Below, piece by piece: positions 1 to 5,669 of a DNA stretch of 6,757 nucleotides. Origin of the DNA: Actinomycetota bacterium (GTDB lineage Bacteria; Actinomycetota; Acidimicrobiia; IMCC26256; BP-133). Within the stretch, counting starts at the first letter, position 1, and the number at the start of each line of letters is the position of its first letter. A program made the translations under genes and the position numbers. The notes below the pieces were generated by a model. It was not told the DNA's origin. It did not search any database and saw nothing but the letters and a program-made list of their open reading frames with translations. Location: positions 1 to 6,757 of the forward strand of contig JAUZEX010000640.1 of NCBI GenBank assembly GCA_030838815.1, in the 5' to 3' direction.

Positions 1-311
1 GAGTCCACGGCCCTCATGATGGATGTCGACCCCCAGGCGAGCGAGCAGAGCGACGGGTTGCGGATACCGCCCGCCGCCTTTGCGGAGCCGAGGTGGAGCG
101 TCAGAGGCGTGAAGCTGGGCCATACACCAGCCGTAGTACGCGACGACCCCGAACGAGTTGACTTCGGTCACCACGAAGACACGCGTCGTGCCGACCGCCA
201 CGGATTGCCGTAGCGGCGGAGCCACAGCGTTTGCTCCGAGGAGCGACACTCGAACCCGTCGACGACGTGGTCGTCCCGCAGTGGTTCTGGGTGGGTATAC
301 GCCTCGCTCAC
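1..311 (-). pseudogene. GNAT-family toxin (TacT-like), frameshifted and cut by window edge
   Basis: Reading the minus strand from GTG at 311, which overlaps the antitoxin stop as GTGA, gives a typical TacT-like N-terminus (Y-T-H-P-E-P-L, then D-G-F-E-C, then L-W-L-R-R-Y) that hits a stop at 168-170. From about 210 down to base 1 a different frame carries the rest of the family pattern: R-Q-S-V-A-V-G-T-T-R-V-F-V-V, V-V-A-Y-Y-G, A-L-L-A-R-L-G-V-D and the acetyl-CoA-binding loop E-G-R-G-L. The two halves join near 205-212, where one base (or four) appears to be missing. In this family the toxin acetylates aminoacyl-tRNA and blocks translation, and the DUF1778 partner neutralises it. Here the enzyme cannot be made in one piece unless the shift is a sequencing error or is recoded. 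The C-terminal part lies outside the window. Family assignment is strong; loss of function is inferred. Confidence 0.8.
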
Positions 312-544
312 TCCGCGAAGGGCGAGGGCCGGGACATGAGCTCGCGCAGCCCGGGGAGATCCCGCGTCCGGCGGTCGTTGACGGCCTCCCAGGCGACGAG
401 TGCATCACCACTGAGCTGAAAGCGGTCGCGGTCGGCCAGGATGCGGCGGGCCGCGTCCGCAGCGTGGGTCAGGACGAACTCGGTCAGGTCGCTCCCGCTG
501 ACCGCCCCGACAAGGCAACCGCCGAATCGGCGCCCCCAGCCCAA
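308..544 (-). CDS. DUF1778 (TacA-like) antitoxin, N-terminus degenerate
   Basis: The C-terminal two thirds match the DUF1778 antitoxin pattern: S-D-L-T-E-F-V-L, A-A-D-A-A-R-R-I-L, a D-R-F-Q-L-S segment, and a proline-containing tail ending S-P-F-A-E. In TacA-type proteins the N-terminal ribbon-helix-helix binds the operator, and the C-terminal tail wraps the GNAT toxin. The open frame starts at a TTG giving 78 residues, against about 90-100 in the family. Its first 15 or so residues (W-G-R-R-F-G-G-C-L) do not resemble a ribbon-helix-helix strand, so the DNA-binding part looks lost or shifted out of frame. No good Shine-Dalgarno sequence precedes the TTG. The gene overlaps the toxin start by a few bases, the usual translationally coupled order. 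It may still give a toxin-binding fragment, but with the broken toxin next to it the module is probably relic. Confidence 0.7.
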   Translation of the reverse strand: MGWGRRFGGCLVGAVSGSDLTEFVLTHAADAARRILADRDRFQLSGDALVAWEAVNDRRTRDLPGLRELMSRPSPFAE

Positions 545-555
545 CTGAGTCTCAT

Positions 556-574
556 GTGGTCCCCACGTGGTCCC
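556..574. repeat. Short tandem direct repeat upstream of the antitoxin
   Basis: GTGGTCCC occurs at 556-563 and again at 567-574, an 11-base period (about one helical turn). It lies 12-30 bases upstream of the antitoxin frame on its promoter side. Such spacing would suit a dimeric repressor, so it could be a remnant autoregulatory operator. The remainder of 545-715 shows no gene or other structure I can support. Confidence 0.3.
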
Positions 575-715
575 GGCGAGGCTGTTGCGGGAAAAAGCCG
601 TGAAACCGGCCTAAAAGCGCCGTCGCGGCTGGACATCGGGGGGCCGGAACCGGACAGTGGCGTACCGAGCGGCACAGCTCGTGCAGGCCGACGCCAACTG
701 CCCCAGGAGCACCTG

Positions 716-1090
716 ATGCCCGGCATGGGAGTTTCCGGAATCCTCGTCCTATCGCTCACGGTCGCCATAGTCGTCGGGTCCCGCCGGTTCCCGCGGGCGG
801 CCCGTCCGGCTGGCGGAGCCACCGGGGGACTCCTGTCCGGCCCGGCTCCGGATGACCCCCGGACCCCGGAGCGGGTCGGCCTCACGCTGCGCCACATCCA
901 ACTCCGGGAACTCCAGCGGACCCCCGAGCCGTGGGACCACCTACCGCTCGAAGTCGCCCACCTTCCCGAGGACGGGGACGCCGGCGAGGTCGAAGTCGAG
1001 GACGCCGTCGAGGAAGACGCCGCCGTCACCGAACCCGAGTACGGCCCGGTTCGGGTCGACCTCGAGGGCGCATCGGGGGTCGCGGCGTAG
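716..1090 (+). CDS. TatA/TatB-like single-helix membrane protein
   Basis: This 124-residue protein has ATG at 716, with AGGAG at 705-709 six bases upstream, which fixes the start well. The N-terminus (M-G-V-S-G-I-L-V-L-S-L-T-V-A-I-V-V) is a single hydrophobic helix. It is followed by G-S-R-R-F-P-R-A-A-R, closely mirroring the G-P-(K/R)-(R/K)-L-P-E-L-A-R hinge and amphipathic helix of TatA/TatB, the membrane components of the Sec-independent protein translocase. The following helix is glycine-rich and weaker than in a standard TatA. The C-terminal third is strongly acidic (residues about 83-110, rich in E and D), as in many actinobacterial TatA/TatB tails. No other tat gene is visible, so it would be a solitary paralogue. 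The resemblance rests on about 35 residues, so a generic membrane-anchored small protein remains possible. Confidence 0.5.
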   Translation: MPGMGVSGILVLSLTVAIVVGSRRFPRAARPAGGATGGLLSGPAPDDPRTPERVGLTLRHIQLRELQRTPEPWDHLPLEVAHLPEDGDAGEVEVEDAVEEDAAVTEPEYGPVRVDLEGASGVAA

Positions 1091-1180
1091 CCGTGACCGG
1101 CCGTCCCGAATTCGATTGCCGCGCCGGGGGGAGTCTGTCAGGATCACCGCTCGTGAGCACCGACTTCGCGTCGACTGTCC

Positions 1181-1192
1181 GACCGGCCGGTC
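1181..1192. promoter_or_regulatory. Perfect 12-bp palindrome before the response regulator
   Basis: GACCGGCCGGTC is a perfect palindrome ending four bases before the ATG of the response regulator. No Shine-Dalgarno sequence is visible there. It could be an operator for autoregulation or an RNA hairpin at the translation start. Short GC palindromes are common by chance in such DNA, so this is only a candidate. Confidence 0.3.
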
Positions 1193-1196
1193 GGTC

Positions 1197-1892
1197 ATGC
1201 GACTGGTCTTAGCGGAAGACAGCGTCCTGCTGCGCGAGGGGCTGTCCCGGCTCCTCGAGGAAGCGGGCTTCGACGTTGTGGCCGTCGCCGGTGACGCCGA
1301 CGGCACGCTGCAACTTGTGGACAAACACCGTCCCGACGTCGCCGTGCTCGACATCCGCATGCCCCCGACCCACACCGACGAAGGCTTGCGGGCGGCCTGC
1401 GATATCCGGCTCCGGTACCCGGAGGTCGGGATTCTCGTGCTGTCCCAATACGTGGAAACGTCCTACGCCGCGAGGCTCATGGCCGAAGGGGCGGAGGGGG
1501 TGGGGTACCTCCTCAAGGACCGGGTCTCGGACGTTGCAGAACTCGCCGACGCGGTGCGCCGGGTCGGCTCCGGTGGATGCGTGGTCGATCCGCAGGTGGT
1601 CAGCCGCCTCCTGGGGCGGAAGCGGCCCGCGAGCGGGCTTGACCAGATGAGCGAGCGGGAGCGCGCCGTGCTGGCGCTCATGGCCGAGGGCCGGTCGAAC
1701 CACGCCGTGGCTGAGCGACTTTTCATGAGCGAGAAGACCGTGGAGTCCCACGTACGCACGATCTTCACCAAACTCGACCTCGCCCTGTCCGGCGCTGACC
1801 ACCGCCGAGTGCTCGCCGTGCTCGAGTACCTCCGGGCCGGTCCACAGGAGCCGGAGGGCGACGGCCGGCACGGTCAGCCCACCAGCCGCTGA
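1197..1892 (+). CDS. LuxR/NarL-family DNA-binding response regulator
   Basis: This 231-residue two-component regulator is full length for its family. The N-terminal receiver domain (about residues 1-120) shows the acidic pair E7/D8, the phospho-acceptor D52 in V-L-D-I-R-M-P-P, the switch residue S83 (V-L-S-Q-Y) and the conserved K107 (Y-L-L-K-D). The C-terminal LuxR-type helix-turn-helix (about 148-205) contains M-S-E-R-E-R-A-V-L and the recognition-helix segment M-S-E-K-T-V-E-S-H-V. ATG at 1197 is chosen because the receiver begins immediately with M-R-L-V-L-A-E-D. There is no clear ribosome binding site, so a leaderless transcript is possible. No kinase is adjacent; the nearest is the HisKA_3 kinase at 3315-4862, a plausible partner. 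The 3' end overlaps the convergent amidohydrolase gene. A phosphorylation-controlled transcription activator or repressor is well supported; its targets are unknown. Confidence 0.93.
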   Translation: MRLVLAEDSVLLREGLSRLLEEAGFDVVAVAGDADGTLQLVDKHRPDVAVLDIRMPPTHTDEGLRAACDIRLRYPEVGILVLSQYVETSYAARLMAEGAEGVGYLLKDRVSDVAELADAVRRVGSGGCVVDPQVVSRLLGRKRPASGLDQMSERERAVLALMAEGRSNHAVAERLFMSEKTVESHVRTIFTKLDLALSGADHRRVLAVLEYLRAGPQEPEGDGRHGQPTSR

Positions 1893-1893
1893 C
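1873..1893. terminator. Hairpin over the two convergent stop codons
   Basis: GTCAGC (1873-1878) and GCTGAC (1888-1893) form a 6-bp stem with a 9-base loop. The minus-strand stop of the amidohydrolase lies in one arm (1874-1876) and the plus-strand stop of the regulator in the other (1890-1892). It could serve as a bidirectional transcription end signal, though there is no T tract on either side. Confidence 0.3.
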
Positions 1894-2986
1894 GGGGCGG
1901 GACGAGCGCCACCGCTTCGGCGAGGCTGGCCGCCTCGATCGCCAGGAGATCGTCGATGGCGCCCTCGTCGACGTCTTCGGGAAGGTTGCAGATCCGTCGG
2001 TTCCCGCCGGTGACCGTGCGCCCGAGCCACTCCAGGTCATCTTCGCCGGTCAGGTGCCCGGCGACGGCCACGAGCCACGCCGCCCGCAGAGGATCCGCCG
2101 TGCCGACCGACACGACGACATCGCGGATGTTGTCCAGCCCGATGCCTATGAGCACCCCGGCGTCTCGCAGCCAACGGATCGGGGCGAGCCCGCGGGCCCC
2201 GCAGGCTCGTCCTTGGAGGCAGAGGTTGCTGACGGGACAGACGACGACCGCCACGCCCGCCGCCGCCAGGGCCTCGGCCTCGGCCCGGGCCGCCCTCTCC
2301 GGGCGGCGGGCCAGGCTGCAGCAGTGGTGGGCGGTCGCCCGCCCGGCCAGGCCGGCCTCGGTCACGGCGGCGACGAGGACGCCCAGGGTGTCGACGGCCG
2401 GGTCGTCGGTTTCGTCGACGTGGAGGTCGAGCCCGATGCCGAGTTCGGCGGCCAGGAGCGCCGCGGCGCGGGTCGCCGCGACCGGGTCCTCGGCCCGCCA
2501 TGGGGCCCCTCCGACCGCCACCGCGCCGCGGTCGGCCGCTTCCCGGAGCCAGGCGGCGATCTCCCGAGCGTCGAGGTTGGAGCTGATCGGCATGGCTACC
2601 TGACGGACCTCGACGCCTGGCAGGGTGGCGGCCTTCTCCACCGCCTCCCACGCCCGGAATCCCAGTGGCCCGCCCACCGCGGTGTGCGTGCGGACATGGC
2701 CGACACCGGCGTCGTAGAGCAAACGCAGGGCCCGGCGGCCTCCCGGGGTCAACGACTCGACCGTCATCCGGTCGACCGATCCGAGGAAGCGTTCGACGGC
2801 CTCGTCCAACGATCCGCTGCGGTTCCAGCCGGTGATGGCGGAGCTGAAGGCGCGGTCGAGGTGGGCGTGGGGTTCGGCGAAGGTGGGGACGATCAGCCGG
2901 CCGGCCAGGTCGGGCACCCACCGATCTTCGCGCCCCGACCGGCCCCCTGTCTTCAGGGCTGACCCTGATGCGCGGGACTGCGGCAA
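1874..2986 (-). CDS. Cytosine-deaminase-type metal-dependent amidohydrolase
   Basis: An amidohydrolase-superfamily TIM-barrel enzyme of the CodA/AtzC branch, which hydrolytically deaminates or deamidates cytosine-like or triazine rings in the cytoplasm. Visible metal and catalytic residues are H40-x-H42 in E-P-H-A-H-L-D, H189 with catalytic E192 in L-H-V-D-E-T-D-D, H221 in T-A-H-H-C, and D285 in G-L-D-N-I-R-D. The N-L-C-L-Q-G-R stretch near residues 254-260 matches the N-x-H-L-Q-G-R segment of CodA. Numbering uses TTG at 2986, giving 370 residues. A stop lies two codons upstream, so the frame cannot be longer. GTG at 2917 is an alternative, and neither start has a good Shine-Dalgarno sequence. 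The protein is shorter than the usual 400-430 residues because the N-terminal beta-sandwich strand set is reduced or missing. The exact substrate cannot be assigned. The gene stands alone and is convergent with the response regulator. Confidence 0.9.
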   Translation of the reverse strand: MPQSRASGSALKTGGRSGREDRWVPDLAGRLIVPTFAEPHAHLDRAFSSAITGWNRSGSLDEAVERFLGSVDRMTVESLTPGGRRALRLLYDAGVGHVRTHTAVGGPLGFRAWEAVEKAATLPGVEVRQVAMPISSNLDAREIAAWLREAADRGAVAVGGAPWRAEDPVAATRAAALLAAELGIGLDLHVDETDDPAVDTLGVLVAAVTEAGLAGRATAHHCCSLARRPERAARAEAEALAAAGVAVVVCPVSNLCLQGRACGARGLAPIRWLRDAGVLIGIGLDNIRDVVVSVGTADPLRAAWLVAVAGHLTGEDDLEWLGRTVTGGNRRICNLPEDVDEGAIDDLLAIEAASLAEAVALVPPRQRLVG

Positions 2987-3028
2987 TCCCTAGTGTCGGC
3001 CCGGCGGGGGTGAAAGGCGGCGCCGGCC

Positions 3029-3244
3029 ATGCACCATGAACTGGCCATGAGGCATCTCACCGAACAGCGGAGTGCGGAGTTGATCGGGACGGCGGAGCGG
3101 CATAATCGCGCCCGCGGGCTGCGTCCGGCCCGCTCAGGCCCCTTCCCCCGGCTCCGTCGGAAGGTCGGGGCGTGCTTACAGCTCATTGGGAGCCGTCAGA
3201 ATCCTCGTCTCGCACCGACTGGCGACGGCCCATCTCCTCGATGA
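3029..3244 (+). CDS. Small basic hypothetical protein
   Basis: A 71-residue frame starting at ATG 3029, with AAAGG about 11 bases upstream. The first 55 residues have the look of the short basic proteins often found in actinobacteria: an N-terminal helix (L-T-E-Q-R-S-A-E-L), an A-E-R-H-N-R-A-R stretch, then an Arg/Lys-rich segment (R-L-R-R-K-V-G) before a short hydrophobic patch (L-Q-L-I-G-S). The last 15 residues are low in structure. No catalytic motif, membrane helix or signal peptide is evident, and I cannot assign a function. It lies between the divergent amidohydrolase and kinase genes. It may be spurious or a decayed copy. The resemblance is by general pattern, not by a specific motif. 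Confidence 0.35.
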   Translation: MHHELAMRHLTEQRSAELIGTAERHNRARGLRPARSGPFPRLRRKVGACLQLIGSRQNPRLAPTGDGPSPR

Positions 3245-3250
3245 CTTGAA

Positions 3251-3262
3251 ATGCCTTGGCAT
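3251..3262. promoter_or_regulatory. Inverted repeat in the kinase upstream region
   Basis: ATGCC-TT-GGCAT is an inverted repeat with 5-bp arms and a 2-base centre. It lies in the most AT-rich patch of the intergenic region (about 3241-3295), roughly 50-60 bases before the chosen kinase start at 3315. It is a candidate operator. I could not find a well-spaced -35/-10 pair around it. Confidence 0.3.
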
Positions 3263-3314
3263 AGAATCCTCAGCGTTACCGGTTCTAAAAGTACGAGAGC
3301 CAGCGAGGTGGGTC

Positions 3315-4862
3315 GTGGCATCGGACGCCCGATCGAAACGGCCCCAGAGCCTCTTCCGCTCCGCGGCTGAGGTGGGACTGCTGGCGATCGCTTTCGCTCT
3401 CAGCTCCTACGTGGGTGCGGATCTCCGCCATGAGTCGACCCTCTCGCTGGTGTGGCCCGCAGGGGGTGTGGCGCTCGCCGGTCTGCTCCTCTTCGGAAGG
3501 CGGGCCTGGCCCGGGATACTGATCGGGGGATTCCTCGTCAGGGACTCTGACGCCGTAACTGGTTTGGCTTCCGTTGGTGTGCATGTGGGGCAGACCTTGG
3601 CCCCCCTGACGGCTGCCTCCCTCCTGAAGGCCTTCCGCTTTGACAACCGAATGAACCGAGTCCGAGATGTCCTGCAACTCGTCTTCGTGGGTGGAGGTGC
3701 CAGTGTCATCAATGCAGCCATTGGCACCACGGTTGTCGTGGTGGCCGGCATCGTTCCCTCCGGTGAATGGGTCGAATTCGGGTTGACCTGGTGGGTCAGC
3801 GATGCGATGGGGGTGATCCTCATCGCACCCCTGTTGATCACATGGCGGGCAGGAAGTCGTCCGGCGATCCGCTGGCACGGAGTGCGCCGGGCCGAGCTGC
3901 TCTTCGTGCTGCTGGCGACCGCCGTCGTCAGTCCTCTCGTGTTCCGAAGCGACCTGCCGCTGCTCTTTCTGACGTTTCCCCTTCTTGTATGGGCTGCCCT
4001 GCGTATCGGGCAGGTGGGAGTCAGCGCGGTCAACATCGTGGTGGCCGGGATTGCCGTCGGGGCGACGTTGACGGCCCACGGCCCGTTCTCGCACCTCTCG
4101 TACACAACGAGTCTGATCGTGCTGGAGGCCTTCATTGCCAGCATCGCAACGACCTCGCTGCTCCTCGGGGCAGCCGTTGCGACGGCGAGAGGTCTGAGCG
4201 ATGACAACGAGCGCCTGCACGCCGAGATCCGTCGGCAGCTTGTGGAGGTACGGGCCTCCCGAGCGCGGATCGTCCAAGCGGCGGAAGCCGAGAGACGTCG
4301 CATCGAGCGCGACCTTCACGACGGCGCCCAGCAACGGTTGACCTCGTTGTCATGCGCGATCGGGCTGGCTCAGGCGCAGCTGGGGGCGGATTCGAACGCA
4401 GCGCTGCAGGCGACCCTCGTCCGGGCTTCCCGGGAGCTGAGTGCCGCGCACTCCGAATTGAGGGAACTGGCGCGGGGGATCCACCCCCCGGTTCTCGTCC
4501 AGGGTGGCATCCGTGCCGCAGTCGAGTCTCTCGCGGAACAGTGCCCTGTCCCCGTTGACGTAACCGTTCCCGCCAGGAGGTACCCTGCTTTGCTCGAGGC
4601 CACGGCCTATTTCGTCGTCTGTGAGGCGCTGACCAACGTCGCAAAACATGCTCGAGCAACGACGGCCCACGTGGACATCGACCAAGTCGACGGTCGCTTG
4701 ATCGTTCAAGTTGTCGATGACGGGGTCGGGGGGGTTGACGTGAGGGACGGCACCGGCTTGACGGGGTTGGCCGATCGGGTATCGGCGTTGGAAGGCCAAC
4801 TACAGATCGACAGCCTGCGTGGAAGCGGGACCCGGATCCGAGCCGAGCTGCCATGCGGGTAA
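3315..4862 (+). CDS. MASE1-domain membrane sensor histidine kinase (HisKA_3/NarL type)
   Basis: A 515-residue sensor kinase. Residues about 15-300 are a multi-helix membrane sensor of the MASE1 type, with the signature L-V-W-P-A-G-G (45-51) and F-G-R-R-A-W-P-G-I (60-68). A short linker (about 300-325) leads to a HisKA_3 dimerisation domain with the phospho-acceptor H335 in E-R-R-R-I-E-R-D-L-H-D-G-A-Q-Q-R, followed by the E-L-A-R-G-I-H-P-P motif. The C-terminal ATPase domain has its N box at N441 (E-A-L-T-N-V-A-K-H-A), D-D-G-V-G-G, and G-T-G-L-T-G-L-A-D-R-V. GTG at 3315 is preferred because GAGG at 3305-3308 lies six bases upstream. The frame is open back to 3186, but that extension has no domain content. 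This kinase class phosphorylates LuxR/NarL-type regulators, so the product of 1197-1892 is a possible partner. The ligand is unknown. Codons are less GC-biased than in the amidohydrolase gene. Confidence 0.92.
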   Translation: MASDARSKRPQSLFRSAAEVGLLAIAFALSSYVGADLRHESTLSLVWPAGGVALAGLLLFGRRAWPGILIGGFLVRDSDAVTGLASVGVHVGQTLAPLTAASLLKAFRFDNRMNRVRDVLQLVFVGGGASVINAAIGTTVVVVAGIVPSGEWVEFGLTWWVSDAMGVILIAPLLITWRAGSRPAIRWHGVRRAELLFVLLATAVVSPLVFRSDLPLLFLTFPLLVWAALRIGQVGVSAVNIVVAGIAVGATLTAHGPFSHLSYTTSLIVLEAFIASIATTSLLLGAAVATARGLSDDNERLHAEIRRQLVEVRASRARIVQAAEAERRRIERDLHDGAQQRLTSLSCAIGLAQAQLGADSNAALQATLVRASRELSAAHSELRELARGIHPPVLVQGGIRAAVESLAEQCPVPVDVTVPARRYPALLEATAYFVVCEALTNVAKHARATTAHVDIDQVDGRLIVQVVDDGVGGVDVRDGTGLTGLADRVSALEGQLQIDSLRGSGTRIRAELPCG

Positions 4863-4884
4863 CTGGTCACGATCGGTCAACGTT

Positions 4885-5583
4885 GTGACACGACAACCAG
4901 CCCAGTCCTTCGATTCCTTCGCCGAAACCTACGATCGCCTGGCGTCCCTGAGCGCCGGATTCGTCCGTTCCCACATCGAGAGTGTGTTGCCGGAAGCAGG
5001 GCGTCGCGCCGCCGATCTCGGCTGCGGAACCGGTCTCCACGCATCGATCCTCGCCACCCGTTTCGAGGAGGTGCTCGCCGTCGACATCTCCTCTCCCATG
5101 CTGGAGATCGCCCGCGCCCGGCGAGCTCGGCCCAATATCAGATATGAGCTGCGAGACCTGCACGACGTGAGCCCGGAGAGGGATGGCCGCTTCGACGTCG
5201 TCTTCTCGGCCTCCACGCTTCACCATGTGCCTGACCTGGACGAGGCCTTGAAGCGGATCCGGGGCCTTCTGGCTCCCGGTGGTCGCGTTGTGCTTGTCGA
5301 CAACGTCTCCTCGACACCAGCCGTTCCTCGATGGTGGTTCAGACGAGAAGCTCTGCGGCGCTTCGTTGGGGACTTGTTGGGACGACGGCGGCCGCTGCGT
5401 GAGGCCATCGAGGTGTTGCGGTTGCAGACGCACCCTGCATGGCTCGACCATGTCACGACTGACCGGTTTCTCAGTCCGTCGGAGTTTCGGCACCGCTACG
5501 GCGGCATCTTCCCTGGTGGGCAGTTCACCGACCTCTACCGAACCTGCGTCCTGACATGGCAGGCTGAGGTCCCGGAGGGTTAA
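4885..5583 (+). CDS. Class I SAM-dependent methyltransferase
   Basis: A 232-residue Rossmann-fold methyltransferase of the UbiE/Methyltransf_11 type. Motif I is A-D-L-G-C-G-T-G (residues 43-50), and the acidic residue binding the SAM ribose is D67 in A-V-D-I-S. The later strand reads F-D-V-V-F-S-A-S-T-L-H-H-V, and the post-motif is L-L-A-P-G-G-R-V-V-L-V-D. The C-terminal third (W-W-F-R-R-E through Y-R-T-C-V-L-T-W) is a small substrate-cap region. The frame is open from a GTG at 4819 inside the kinase gene. I prefer GTG at 4885, 22 bases after the kinase stop, because the family N-terminus (F-D-S-F-A-E-T-Y-D-R-L-A) follows it directly. Neither start has a convincing Shine-Dalgarno sequence, which suggests coupling to the kinase. 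The acceptor is unknown: it may be a small molecule, or the peptide encoded 86 bases downstream. Confidence 0.9.
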   Translation: MTRQPAQSFDSFAETYDRLASLSAGFVRSHIESVLPEAGRRAADLGCGTGLHASILATRFEEVLAVDISSPMLEIARARRARPNIRYELRDLHDVSPERDGRFDVVFSASTLHHVPDLDEALKRIRGLLAPGGRVVLVDNVSSTPAVPRWWFRREALRRFVGDLLGRRRPLREAIEVLRLQTHPAWLDHVTTDRFLSPSEFRHRYGGIFPGGQFTDLYRTCVLTWQAEVPEG

Positions 5584-5592
5584 CCCTCAGGG
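5571..5592. terminator. Palindrome over the methyltransferase stop codon
   Basis: GAGGGTTAACCCTC (5575-5588) is a perfect 14-bp palindrome containing the TAA stop. After one mismatch it is flanked by CCC (5571-5573) and GGG (5590-5592), which can also pair. As RNA it forms a hairpin with a TTAA loop. It sits at the right place to end the kinase-methyltransferase transcript, but no T tract follows, so a protein-binding site is also possible. Confidence 0.4.
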
Positions 5593-5642
5593 AGTTCGAG
5601 GGGCAGCCCGGATGAAGCACCCGCCCGCAGTTCGTACGATCA

Positions 5643-5669
5643 CGCCGTCCACCACGTGAAAGGACGGCG
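5643..5669 (+). promoter_or_regulatory. Hairpin sequestering the ribosome binding site of the 68-residue peptide gene
   Basis: CGCCGTCC (5643-5650) and GGACGGCG (5662-5669) form a perfect 8-bp stem with an 11-base loop that contains the palindrome CACGTG. The 3' arm ends on the base directly before the ATG at 5670. The Shine-Dalgarno sequence GAAAGGA (5658-5664) lies half in the loop and half in the stem. If folded, the very GC-rich stem should limit ribosome access, so this is a candidate translational control element. It could equally be a DNA operator. Confidence 0.5.

Noticed and set aside
484..1029. Minus-strand open frame of about 180 residues
   Set aside because: Ser/Arg/Pro-rich composition typical of a shadow frame in GC-rich DNA, and it opposes the TatA-like gene.
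158..1090. Long plus-strand open frame beginning at 158
   Set aside because: Its first 560 bases run antisense to the recognisable toxin-antitoxin remnant and have no family features; only the part from ATG 716 has a ribosome binding site and a membrane helix.
1209..2030. Minus-strand frame of 273 residues opposite the response regulator
   Set aside because: The plus strand encodes clear receiver and LuxR domains; the reverse frame is Arg/His/Gly-rich with no motif.
2037..2962. Two frames of about 300 residues, one on each strand, within the amidohydrolase gene
   Set aside because: Low-complexity Arg/Gly/Pro or Gly/Ala/Asp composition; the overlapping amidohydrolase frame has all catalytic motifs.
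3080..3106. TTGATC and CATAAT as a promoter
   Set aside because: Spacing is only 15 bases, and it lies inside the possible small gene and far from the kinase start.
2953..3186. Minus-strand 77-residue frame in the intergenic gap, considered as a lost N-terminus of the amidohydrolase
   Set aside because: It shows no beta-sandwich-like sequence or amidohydrolase motif and no start signal.
3285..4334. Minus-strand frame of 349 residues opposite the kinase
   Set aside because: His/Gln/Arg-rich shadow of a gene with complete kinase motifs on the plus strand.
5635..5640. TACGAT as a -10 box for the peptide gene
   Set aside because: No matching -35 hexamer 16-18 bases upstream; position is plausible but unsupported.
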